Origin: Primula veris
Taxonomy: Eukaryota; Streptophyta; Magnoliopsida; Ericales; Primulaceae
Length of the DNA stretch: 64,000 nucleotides
Assembly (NCBI GenBank): GCA_963682055.1
Contig: OY821740.1
Location: 10,626,814-10,690,813, forward strand
Direction: 5' to 3'
This document shows positions 47,882 to 57,981 of the stretch, piece after piece. The position numbers were made by a program, and so were the translations under genes. The number at the start of each line of letters is the position of its first letter. Position 1 is the stretch's first letter. The notes beneath the pieces were generated by a model. That model worked only from the letters and a program-made list of their open reading frames with translations. It had not been told where the DNA came from and did not search any database.

Positions 47882-47887
47882 TTTTAG
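47175..47887. repeat. 344-bp tandem duplication spanning the leader splice donor
   Basis: Copy one 47175-47518 and copy two 47519-47887 share TAACAAAGTTNCTTTTTT, CCAAGTGCATCAAA, TTGTTATTCCTAATTTCGTG, ATAAATCAATAATTATAGCA and both end AACTCACTTTTAG. On the minus strand each copy therefore starts with the same donor context CTAAAA|GTGAGTT. Copies differ by small indels in AAT and AT microsatellites. Confidence 0.88.
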
Positions 47888-47889
47888 GG

Positions 47890-49400
47890 TTCGTCTTTTG
47901 ATCCTCAGTTTAACCCCATAAATTCATTTGCTAGTCGTTGATTAGATAGATATATATATATAGAAATATATGTATTTAGAGAGAGAGAGAGAGGGGAGAA
48001 ATATAGTGCTATATTTTGTTGGGTTTTCTTTTTCTATATTAGGTTTGATTTTTGTTTTTTCTAATTGTTAATTGTTACTTAAATCACAGTGTCGTCTTCT
48101 GTGTCTCAGTTAAGGAAAAAGTTTTGTTAAAATCGATGGAATAAAAATTAGCTAAAAGGTACAAAACTTTTGTGTAATTGGCTATTGTGTCTTTTGTACT
48201 TTTTGTTTTGTTTTTGTTTTGGACTTTTTGTACTTTGATGACATGTATAACCAAAAATTCAAAAGGTCAAGTAATTATACTTAAAACTTAGAAGTATACT
48301 TTTCCGGCTACACTAATTGCAATTGCTTATGAATTTCAACCTTAACAGGTTATTTTTATATCAAATTGTTTGTGTTAGCTAACTTGTGAGTTGTGACACA
48401 TGCATAAGCTGAAAGCTGGATCCAATTTTTAACAAATTACGTTGAGTTGGAAAAAAAACTGAGACATGTTAAAACACTGTTTTCAACAAACTAAAGAAAA
48501 AAATACATGATAATAAGTAAATTGAAATATACATAATCACTTGAATAATTAAGTGTTTTTTGGTCCCCGATAGTAACCATTTAGGCTCCCCTCACACTTA
48601 ATCAAAAAATAAAAAAAACAATAGTTCATTTCAATAATAATTAAAAAAAAATCACGGATATAAGTTTTATCCATGAAAATAGTATATTTGATCCTTCGAT
48701 ACGTAACGAACACGCCATTTTTATGAAAAGTTCTACTTTATTATCATTTTTATATAACCGGTTTCTTTTTAAAAATTCATGAGGACCAAAAATTATTTTT
48801 GTATGAAAGTAAGGTTACCCCATAAATATTTATATTGGACTGATTTGTGAATTATGACCAACTTACGAGTACAAAACACAACGTGTCAGAAAATGATGAA
48901 CTCATTGTGGGACCCATTACAAATGCACGCCACGTGGTCCCCTCATGACATGCTATCGTTGATTGATCGGTGAAACCCAGTAACCCGAAAGGTCTGATTG
49001 CTTTTGGAATTCCATGTATTAGTTACCAAAATATTTGCAATTTTAAACGGATTATAACTTACATTAAAATTATAGTGATAAATTTTTTTAAAATATAATA
49101 ATAAAATTTAACATTTGAAATATATTATCAATTTTTGAAAATTTTCATTACGACGATTTTGATACAAGTTATTGGCCGGTCAAAATTGTAAATAGTTTCG
49201 TAATGAACAATTAAATGGAAACGGATGAAGTACTAATTAAATATTTTCCTAAGATGCATACAAGTATTGTTTTTTATCTATAGCATTTTTGTGTTGAATC
49301 CTTTCACGAAACGTGTAAGTGGAAATGTAAAAGTTCTGTGTAAATAATTGTTCGAATCGATTTCTCCTTCTCCATTTGTGACAGAGATAACAATTGACCT
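47890..49400 (-). promoter_or_regulatory. NF-YA leader exon and promoter region
   Basis: The minus strand carries a pyrimidine-rich leader, with a (CT)n run, the complement of 47976-47998 (GAGAGAGAGAGAGAGGGGAG). Beyond 48200 the DNA is AT-rich. GCCACGTGG at about 48929-48937 is a G-box-like element. No transcription start could be fixed. Confidence 0.4.
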
Positions 49401-52400
49401 GTACTAAATATATCTTGATTAATTCGATATTAGAGGGTGGATATTAGAGTCTAGACGACAATTTAACCGAGACCTTCAAAATAAGGATGCAACCTTATAT
49501 ATAAACTCGGTTATAACTCATCAAGAGTAATGTAAACTTTTGGAAACTATTGTATCAAATATCCATAAATATGAACCAAACAAGATCATTATTGATGTCC
49601 TACAAGCTAGGTTGAACCATATTATACCAAACCTCAAGCTCAGTCCCGAATACGATTGCAAACTCGTTCCTAGGTCTCGAACCATATGAGACCAGCCCTC
49701 AAACTCATGCCCGAACACGATTGCAAATTCGTTCCTGAGTATGTAACTTATCACAAACCAGCCACATAGAGAAGGTCCACACATATATGCGTGTGTACAG
49801 ACCCATCTTCATGTATATGTGAAGTAAAATTTGATAACACTTCACACATATCATATTACTAGTAATCGTGATTCACGCGTTACGTGTGCGGCGCGTAATA
49901 CAATAAAAATATATAAAATATGTATAATTATGATATAAATACGTGGATAATAAAAAAATATATATTTTAAGATTTAAAAGAATGTTTGGTTGTTAAAGAG
50001 GGTTAAATAGTTTTATTAGTTTATATTTTTTATATTTATATATTTTTATGTGAGTATGTTATTATTGTAATTAATATAAAGATGTATGAGTATTTTTGAC
50101 AAAAAAATGTCTAAATTTGACAGTCTCGTTTGACTTGAATTGACTTATTATAATAGAATGATATATGTATATAATAGTCAATCGACTCGTATGCTATTTG
50201 ACGTGTGAGAACATGGATTAATATTACAACTTATTTAGAGTAATTTACTTTGAATACATTTGTTGTTCATTCCGCCATCGAATTAGGCCATGTAGATATA
50301 TCTTCTTAAAGCTTGTCGGACAAGCTTTTCGATGTAATCAAATATCGTGCATTATATTCAAGACCCTGTTTGTGGTAGTAAATGAATGTGATTGGACTCC
50401 AAATGATGTGTGCTCATACATGTTATGTTTGATTCTATAAAAAGGCACGTGATTACAAAATGGTGGGCAGGACCGGCCCTGACCATAGCCACATAAGCCA
50501 ATGAGCTTATGTGCCGTCGGTTCGGAAGGCGTCGAAATTTTTATTTTTAACAAAATAATACATATATGCAACTTTTTATATGAATATATAAACATTTCAG
50601 TGTATGAATCATTACACTTTGCGCAGCGGAAAGTTATGTCATCATCTATTGTTAAGTTTTGTGTCGAACCTTGACATCTACATTGATTTTCTTTTTGCTA
50701 ACTTAACTTAAAATTCAAAAAATCTCACAAACCAACATAGGTCGAACTCAAGACCTTTTAGCTCAAACAAAGCATCTTAACCAACTAAACTAATATATTA
50801 CATGTTGTAATTGAGATATTTAATAAATTGGCTTATTTTTTTACGGTTAACATTTCCATATTAAAATTACTTCATTGGGGGATAATCATGCTTAGCCCAT
50901 AGATGTTCAAATCATACGGCCGATCCTGCTAATGAGATATCAAATGACCAAAAAGTGGTCATTTACAATACATAGATGGAGTATAATCAAATCAATAACA
51001 TTAACAATCATACTTTCTTTCACAATCCCGCATTGTAATAAATTCCGTAACTAAACGAGGTCAGTGCTTAACTAGAGATTATGAATCCCACAACCAAACG
51101 AGTCCCAAATGTTTATCTCTTAACATTTGAATTTGCAATTCACCTTTATAACATGTTTCCCAACAAGGCATGGTTTTTACTACCTTGTTGTATCTGTTGA
51201 AAACTCTTATCTATTCTTTTTGTCATTCCATAACGAAGGATATTAATATATTAAGCACCGATTACTTTTGTCCTTAGCTTAGACCATATAAGTATCAAAA
51301 CTAATTTTAAAACCTAACTACTTTGATAATCATACACGTCAATTTCTCTATCTTATCTTTTTCATTTTGTTTGATAACAAATTTTTAAAGTTGGATAACT
51401 CGGTTCTAAAAAATCTACAAAACTAATTAGAATTGGCATGGTTAGCTAACGGTTGTTGTAAACATGACTATAATTTATTTCTAAATGGCTTTTTAACAGT
51501 ACACACTACTACTAATTAATAGTTGGTAACCGACACTTCTCTATAAAGAAAACAAAATGAAAACAATAGTAATATTTATAGGTGGGACTGGAGTCGTGGA
51601 CAATGTTTGTGCTCAAAATTTTCCTAAAGGGTGACAGGTGATTATGAAAACAGTATGTGAATAAATCAAGTAACGAGATAACAAATAACTGTAGAAAGTT
51701 GATTTAGTTGTTCAATTTTTTATCCTAGTAATGTAGAAATACATGAAAAGCTAAAGATAACACTATCTACTGCTACTTGCTAATTCTAAGCTAATACAAG
51801 TATACATTTTTTGTTATTTAAGTTTTGTATGTATGTTGATGTTGTCCTTCTCATTTAGAAGTTGATCGTCATAAATTTCAAGTGTTTACTTGCAAACAAA
51901 AGAGTAGACGGGATAAATGATTTTTTTGGTGTAGGAGTACATGTGCTAAGCAGATTTATGTAGACTTGTAGTACTATTTCTTTTTCTTTTTTACCGTTTG
52001 GTACGTAATTGTTAGACTTGTACTTTTATTTTTATTTTTAGTGCAATTGGAATGTCTGTGATTCACACACATTCCGATTGCAGTCCCTTAATTTATAAGA
52101 AACTTTAATTGATCCTCGATATTATCAAACGAGTGCACTAAAAAGTCGCAATATGATCTGAACATGTGACATCTTTCCTTTCAAGGGTTATAAGAGAACA
52201 TGTTTTTTTTAATCAACATCGGTATGTTTATTATTATTATAAATAATGTGCGCAAGTAATACAAAAGTCACTGTCCTTGAAACAGGCTCCAAGGTCTAAG
52301 AAAAAAATAATACATAGCACACAATGCCTCGTGTAACTAAATTCAATCTAAATTATCTCACAACACACAAGTTAAAAAGAATCAAACAAGTCATAAATAT

Positions 52401-53152
52401 AAAAGATGCTCTTTTCAACTAACTAAATGAAAAGTGAAATATTATCGTGCAAACCAATCTAACAGGTGTTCCGTAAGCTGATTAACCGATGGTCACAGAA
52501 AAGAGCACAAAACAATCGAGCAGGAGTACACGAAAGACTTAAGATGGTCTACTCAACACATCTCAAGATCACATTATCGGGATGCCATCACACTAATAAA
52601 CCCGATCAAAGAATAAATCAGCCGAGAACAATGATTCAAAATATTAATCCTACAACTGCAAACGACTGACTGCAATACACCGTCTCCTAAACCAATATCG
52701 AAATGGCATAAAAATAGTGGTATAAGAGAAGATGTAACTACATAATAAGATTAGTAACATATTAGCATGAGTACATGACTGTATATGTTGTGTGTCAACT
52801 TTATGTTTATATGCAAATGACCAAAATATCTTATTCTTCTTAAATCAACAGTCCAGATTTAAAACAAGTTAAATTCATCAAATTTTTTTCAACTGTAAAG
52901 GACCATATGTATGTTCTTTTAGTTGTTTAAAGAAAAACATAATTTACTGGTGTACAATAATAAGTCTATAAATATAAGTAAGGAGTATATGTTTTACTCC
53001 ACTTTCCTCAACAGATCTGACCCACACGTCTCTCTCCATATATGTATATACTATCAATTCTAAATCCTGCAAATTGCTCTCGAGATAAAAAAGCTGTAAT
53101 ACCAAAATGATTGGTGTGTAACAAGCACACCTCTCATTTAAATAAGGGTAAA
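49400..53152. other. Gene-poor repeat DNA between NF-YA and the MULE
   Basis: No gene recognised. A direct repeat of about 45 bp, CGATTGCAAACTCGTTCCTA / CGATTGCAAATTCGTTCCTG, lies at about 49632-49676 and 49695-49740. The dispersed repeat at 50468-50935 is listed separately. About 52250-52680 contains a region similar in part to 20300-20760. The rest is AT-rich and featureless. Confidence 0.45.
50468..50935. mobile_element. Dispersed repeat, probably a degenerate DNA transposon (copy b)
   Basis: It shares order and sequence with 18063-18530. Ends CAGGACCGGCC and GGCCGATCCTG form an 11-bp inverted repeat with one mismatch. Inside are TATGCAACTTTTTAT and CTTAACCAACTAAACTAATA. Flanking bases do not give a clear target duplication. 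Confidence 0.5.
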
Positions 53153-53161
53153 ATGCCAATA

Positions 53162-53205
53162 GAGGTGCACTTATTACACTACATAATTTCTGAAAAAACG
53201 CGTGA
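53162..53205. repeat. Left terminal inverted repeat of the MULE
   Basis: GAGGTGCACTTATTACACTA, then CATAATTTCTG and AAAAAACGCG. It matches the complement of 62173-62216 at roughly three quarters of positions, with identical first seven bases. Confidence 0.85.
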
Positions 53206-53348
53206 ACCGTAGATTAAATCTACGGTTTACAGTGATCCACTGTAAACCGTAGATTTAATCTACGGTTTGTATTGATTTAATGCAAACCGTAGATTAAATC
53301 TACGATTTACAGTGGATCACTGTAAACCGTAGATTTAATCTACGGTCT
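53205..53348. repeat. Left subterminal palindrome array (four copies)
   Basis: Four palindromes of 23-25 bp lie at 53205-53227, 53244-53268, 53284-53308 and 53324-53348. Each has the core CCGTAGATT-AATCTACGG, with AAACC/GGTTT flanks; the third has TACGA instead of TACGG on one side. Spacers contain a further inverted pair, CAGTGATCCACTG and CAGTGGATCACTG. Such sites are plausible transposase-binding sites. Confidence 0.9.
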
Positions 53349-54045
53349 GTGTAATTTCACAGATTTTTTGAAAATAAAAATAAAAATTAAAATTCTAATA
53401 ATTAAAATTAAAATACTGAATATTTTTTTCAAATTAAACATGATTTTTTTTTTTACATAAAAATGCCTTATATTTAAAATTTGATATTTTTTTCAAGTGT
53501 ATAATTTGATATTTTTTTCAAGTGTATAAGTTGATTTTTTTCAAGTGTATAAGTTGATATTTTTTTCAAATAAGACATTTTGTTTTTTTCAAATTTAAAA
53601 ACAAAATGACTTATTTTTTAAATTTTACATAAAATAAATTACGAATATTCTAACAATCTGTAAAAATAAACACAAAATTTATACAAATTTACACAAAAAA
53701 AGTTGATTTGATAAATTTTATGTTTTTGGTTCATGTTATATTTTTGTCAAGTGTATAAGTTGATATTTATTGAATCATTAACTAAATCGTCAATTTTTGT
53801 GAAGTTTTTTTGGTTTGTATTTAACACTTGTATAACGCAATATGCAAACATGAATATAAACTTATAAATTTCATAAAACAAATTTATTACCCAAAATTTA
53901 CAACAAAATTAAACAAAATTTACAACAAAATTTCATAGAACTAAATTTCATAAAACAAATTTATTAAACATTTGTTTACATCATATAAATTTACAACAAA
54001 TTGGAAAAAATAGTAATTTACATAAAATTAAAAATAAAAAACCGA
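53349..54045. other. AT-rich region downstream of the transposase gene
   Basis: It contains three to four units of TTTTTTCAAGTGTATAAGTT at about 53485-53570 and a later copy near 53745. It presumably holds the transposase 3' UTR and terminator. No gene. Confidence 0.6.
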
Positions 54046-56742
54046 TTATGGACTTAGGTCTATAGGTTCTTCATTTGCTTTTTTCTTCCCCGATTGCTTT
54101 TCCAGCGCCATATATAATTTGAAATTTGGTCGAAAAAGTTCCTTCCATGGCGCAGCTGCCTCAGTGCGTGTTTGTTCCCACCGTGCTATAATTCCTGGCA
54201 TTGGGAAGATCCCTTCTTTAGGAATAACCTGAGCATAGTGACAACTGTTGACGAACACCATTACAGTCGGGATCCAATATGTCGTTCCCTGAGGCGGACC
54301 AGTATAAAGAGGTAAAAAAGTAGAGTTCCACACGTTTACCTCTCCATTTTGATTTTCCCATAAGGACAACAATACAATTGGCATATTGTAATGAGAAGCA
54401 ATTAAAAAACCATACGACGGAAATCTCATCCATTTCTCAGAAGGTGCGGGATTTGTAGCATGATAAAAATTTAAACTTGATAAAATGTAATCATACCGGT
54501 AAGCTTCAAAGTCAAGATTCTCAAACAGCTCATAATAAACACCTTTCATTTGCTGCAGCTCTTGAAACAATTCACATCTTACCGAGTACCAATCATCTTC
54601 CCCATGCTGTTTACCCGTCGCATTTGCAACTACCCGGAACCCACAGTTACCATCCCCACGCACATCATAAACCGTTTCGATGTAACTATGTAACATGAAC
54701 CATATTTGGTCACTGTACAGGAAGGTTGGCCTATTGGGGGTGGGTTTAGGGTTCTGGTTTTGCGGCCTCCTAGTTGGGTTTACCCTTACCTCCGGTGTTT
54801 CATCCGCCTTGCCTTTACCCTTGTCCCTACTAGCACCAGCACTCTGTTCCTCCACATACTCCCATCCCGACTTATCCCTCTTACTAGATTTGTCGCCTTT
54901 TCTAGGTCTCCCCCTATTTGCTCTCACTTCGGGGTCACTGACGGATGTTCTGGCTGGTACGGTTATCTCTCGGAGTTGTGTTTTCATACGCCGTTTTTCA
55001 ACATTCGTTTTGCTAGCATAAACACTTTTAAACTCTTCTAGATCACCCTCTACCCCATAATCATCGGTGTTCCCATTATCATCAATTACGTCTAATTTTT
55101 TCCAGAATGGATGAATATATTCTAGAGGAAGAGGCTTCCCGAATAAAATATGTTCACTCATAATATGATGACAAGGTAAACCGTGAGACAATTTAAAACC
55201 GCAAGAACAATTCTCATCAGCCTGGCCACTACATTTTCTGTGTTCTTGGAATAATAAATCAAAGGCATAGTGTGTGATATACGACCTAAGATTTATAAAT
55301 AGAGGCGTTTTTTCAGAATGTGGAAAATAAGACTTGCATTTATCCAACTTCGTCTTAATATCCTCAAACTGTTTTTCTAGAATTCTATTCACCTCTACCC
55401 AAACAGTTTCAAGCGTGCCAGTATTAGTGGAAAGGGATCTTTTCAGCTTAGCATGTTGTTGTTCAGCTCGATTGCTAGTTCTGTTACCTAGATGTGTTGT
55501 GTGGTTGGTATAGCATGCAACAAACTTTTCAGCATAATCATTTAAAAGCTTGTCTACATACTTAATCACAGCAGGGTACGATTTGTAAGAGGTATTGAAA
55601 TTAGTTCGGTTATAATTGTACTCCTCTATCGACTCAGAATCAACCAATAAACCCCAATCATCTAAAAACGTTTGCCACTCCTCGTCAGGGATCTTTTTAC
55701 GGCAGTTTTTCAAAACATTTTTTGCAATATGAAAAGTGCACAAAATATGATGAGAATCGGGAAAAACAACGGATAAAACATTTGATAAGGCCATTTCCCT
55801 GTCGGTTACAAACACCCTAGGTAGTATACACCCCTCCAATGTAACTTTAAATTTTTCCAATGCCCATATATAACTTTCTTGTGTCTCGTCACTCATGAAA
55901 ACAAAACCTAAAAAATATGTTTGGTTCGTTGATGTCATTCCTACGACTTCTAGAAATGACATATTAAAACGGTTTGTCCTATATGTACAATCCATTAACA
56001 AGACATCAGGAAAAGCTTTGAACATCCTTATAGAATCGGGGTGTGCAAAAAACAAGTTCTCAAGGGAATGGGTTGATGGGTTCATATTATAGTAGAACGT
56101 GTAGCGATGGCTATCCAACAAATTAAACAGTTCCTGTATCGGGTTTCTACCATCTCGTTCTTTAAATTTCAGTCCGGCCAAAAAATTATGTATCGTTTTA
56201 GTGTTTGATACATTGTCAGGATTTCTATTTTTAATGGCCTCTAATATTGCACCAACTTTAAAACTACTTTGCCTTAAAGTTTTAACAATTTCTTTTTCAT
56301 CTTGGGTTAAACGAGCACGTCGTGCTTGCCCTTGGAGGTAAGTTGGAGGTGGGTGGTTATGTTGTCCATTTTCTACGTGACACATCCATTCACCATTAAC
56401 TACGTAACCTTTAATGAAAAATGGGCAATCTTTTTTCTTTGTACCTGATTTTACGGAAGATGGTTTCTTTTTTTCGTAAACCCCCGATTTATCACACACA
56501 ATATCAACATACGGTGTTCTGCTCCCATCACCCCCTCCAGACCTACGAATCGTAAGGATGAAACCCCAATTTCCAGCCACATCAGCAAGATCAGCAAGCA
56601 TTTCATCCCTTGTTTCCCAAGTCAATTCATCAACTTCAAAGTGCTCCGAATAATCAGTTAGCTCATCGTTTGAGCCACTGGATGAATTCGCATTGTTGTT
56701 GTTATTCCATTGGTTGTTGTCATAACCATAGTTGTAATTCAT
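54046..56742 (-). CDS. MULE transposase with FAR1 zinc finger, SWIM finger and C-terminal OTU protease domain
   Basis: A single 898-aa frame without introns. Residues about 50-130: FAR1-type DNA-binding domain with C83, C106, H128 and H130. Residues about 200-440: MULE transposase core with D251 (LLMDCTYRTN), D314 (FVTDREMAL) and E427 (SNRAEQQHAK) as the likely DDE triad, plus the CTFHIAKNV block. SWIM finger: C512, C514, C524, H526. AT-hook: GRPRK at 610-614. Residues about 685-850: OTU fold with the DGNC motif (D697, C700 as nucleophile) and the catalytic His region NSCHYAQ (H835). OTU proteases cleave ubiquitin or related conjugates. The expected role is excision and insertion of this MULE; the OTU part may protect transposase or act on host chromatin proteins (inference). 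The start codon follows a TATA box by about 120 bp. Confidence 0.95.
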   Translation of the reverse strand: MNYNYGYDNNQWNNNNNANSSSGSNDELTDYSEHFEVDELTWETRDEMLADLADVAGNWGFILTIRRSGGGDGSRTPYVDIVCDKSGVYEKKKPSSVKSGTKKKDCPFFIKGYVVNGEWMCHVENGQHNHPPPTYLQGQARRARLTQDEKEIVKTLRQSSFKVGAILEAIKNRNPDNVSNTKTIHNFLAGLKFKERDGRNPIQELFNLLDSHRYTFYYNMNPSTHSLENLFFAHPDSIRMFKAFPDVLLMDCTYRTNRFNMSFLEVVGMTSTNQTYFLGFVFMSDETQESYIWALEKFKVTLEGCILPRVFVTDREMALSNVLSVVFPDSHHILCTFHIAKNVLKNCRKKIPDEEWQTFLDDWGLLVDSESIEEYNYNRTNFNTSYKSYPAVIKYVDKLLNDYAEKFVACYTNHTTHLGNRTSNRAEQQHAKLKRSLSTNTGTLETVWVEVNRILEKQFEDIKTKLDKCKSYFPHSEKTPLFINLRSYITHYAFDLLFQEHRKCSGQADENCSCGFKLSHGLPCHHIMSEHILFGKPLPLEYIHPFWKKLDVIDDNGNTDDYGVEGDLEEFKSVYASKTNVEKRRMKTQLREITVPARTSVSDPEVRANRGRPRKGDKSSKRDKSGWEYVEEQSAGASRDKGKGKADETPEVRVNPTRRPQNQNPKPTPNRPTFLYSDQIWFMLHSYIETVYDVRGDGNCGFRVVANATGKQHGEDDWYSVRCELFQELQQMKGVYYELFENLDFEAYRYDYILSSLNFYHATNPAPSEKWMRFPSYGFLIASHYNMPIVLLSLWENQNGEVNVWNSTFLPLYTGPPQGTTYWIPTVMVFVNSCHYAQVIPKEGIFPMPGIIARWEQTRTEAAAPWKELFRPNFKLYMALEKQSGKKKANEEPIDLSP

Positions 56743-56860
56743 TTTCGAAAAAGTGTTTGTTTGTATATTTTATTGGGGAGAAATGAGGATTTTTTTAGAG
56801 ATTTCCGAAATGTGTTTGTGTTTGATTTTATGGTTTGTTAGAATTGGCAAAATTGAGTCA

Positions 56861-56868
56861 TATTTATA
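56861..56868 (-). promoter_or_regulatory. TATA box of the transposase gene
   Basis: The minus strand reads CCCTATAAATATG, about 120 bp upstream of the transposase ATG. The first palindrome CAAACCGTA...TACGGTTTG begins about 16 bp upstream of it. Confidence 0.7.
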
Positions 56869-56870
56869 GG

Positions 56871-57480
56871 GTAAGTTTACACTACAAACCGTAGAATACT
56901 TTTACGGTTTGTAGTGAATTTTTGGTGTAGTCATTTCGAAACTTTAATAATGCATTGAGTAGTCATTTTCGGATAGGGTTGTCAAATCATAATAATTCAA
57001 AAGTGATAAGGTGTTGTCGGAATTATTTTGATAGATATGGTATCCAATGTAGTTTACACTACAAACCGTAGATTACTTTTACGGTTTGTAGTGTTTTTTT
57101 TGGAGTAGTCATTTCGAAACTTTAATAATGCATTGAGTAGTCATTTTCGGATAGGGTTGTCAAGTCATAATAATTCAAAAGTGATAATGTGTTGTCGGAA
57201 TTATTTTGATAGATATGGTATCCAATGTAATTTACACTACAAACCGTATATTACTTTTACGATTTGTAGTTTTTTTTTTTTTACGTTGTTTACGGTGATT
57301 CAGTGCAAAAAGTACATTCATAAAACGTCGCTGCTCAAATCAGGGGTACAAACCGTACATTACTTTTACGGTTTGCACAAAATACATGCAAACCGTACAT
57401 TTAATGTACGGTTTGTATGAAATCTGTACAAACCGTACATTAAATGTACGGTTTGTATGTATTTCAGAATATTTAGGGTT
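56871..57480. repeat. Promoter repeats of about 177 bp, each with a CCGTA palindrome
   Basis: Two full units and a truncated third start near 56876, 57052 and 57230 with TTTACACTACAAACCGTA. Each holds an inverted repeat ACAAACCGTA...TTTTACGGTTTGT and a long constant part (AATGCATTGAGTAGTCATTT, GATATGGTATCCAATGTA). Further palindromes follow at about 57346-57376, 57388-57418 and 57422-57452 with cores CCGTACATT and AATGTACGG. These share the CCGTA half-site with the subterminal arrays but have a different centre. Confidence 0.88.
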
Positions 57481-57770
57481 TTTTAGGGTTTAGGGTTTAG
57501 GGTTTAGGGTTTGTAATTTAGGGTTTAGGGTTTAGGGTTTTTAATATAGGTTTTAGGGTTTAGGGTTTGTAATTTAGGGTTTAGGGTTTATGGTTTGTAA
57601 TTTAGGGTTTAGGGTTTAGGGGTTAGGGTTTGTAAATTAGGGTTTAGGGTTTACGGTTTAGCTTTTAGGGTTTAGGGTAAGTGGTTTGTAATTTAGGGTT
57701 TAGGGTTTAGGGTTTAGGGTTTAGGGTTTAGGGTTTAGGGTTTAGGGTTTAGGGTTTAGGGTTTGTAAAA
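57472..57770. repeat. Interstitial telomere-type repeats (TTTAGGG)n inside the MULE
   Basis: About 300 bp of TTTAGGG units in runs of two to ten, broken by TTTGTAA and a few single-base changes. The last run (about 57700-57765) is nearly perfect. It lies between the 3' end of the PMD gene and the transposase promoter, well inside both transposon ends, so it is part of the element and not a chromosome end. Confidence 0.95.
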
Positions 57771-57981
57771 ACTCAATATTGGTCCTATCAATTAAAATAC
57801 AGAATATTTTTTACCCTAAAACATACAAATCAAACATACGAATCAAATTAAACTTACGAATTTATAACGTACAAATCAAACATAGAAATCAAATTAAACC
57901 TACGACTTTATAATATTCCAACCCTAGCTAATAATAAAACTGACAAATCAAACATAGAAATCAAATACAAAAACAGTGCAT

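Noticed and set aside
54218..55041. Several open frames of 70-110 aa on both strands within the transposase region
   Set aside because: They are shadows of the 898-aa transposase-OTU frame, which has clear domains and catalytic residues.
57472..57770. Chromosome end (true telomere)
   Set aside because: The array is short, interrupted and lies inside a transposon with matching ends and coding sequence on both sides.
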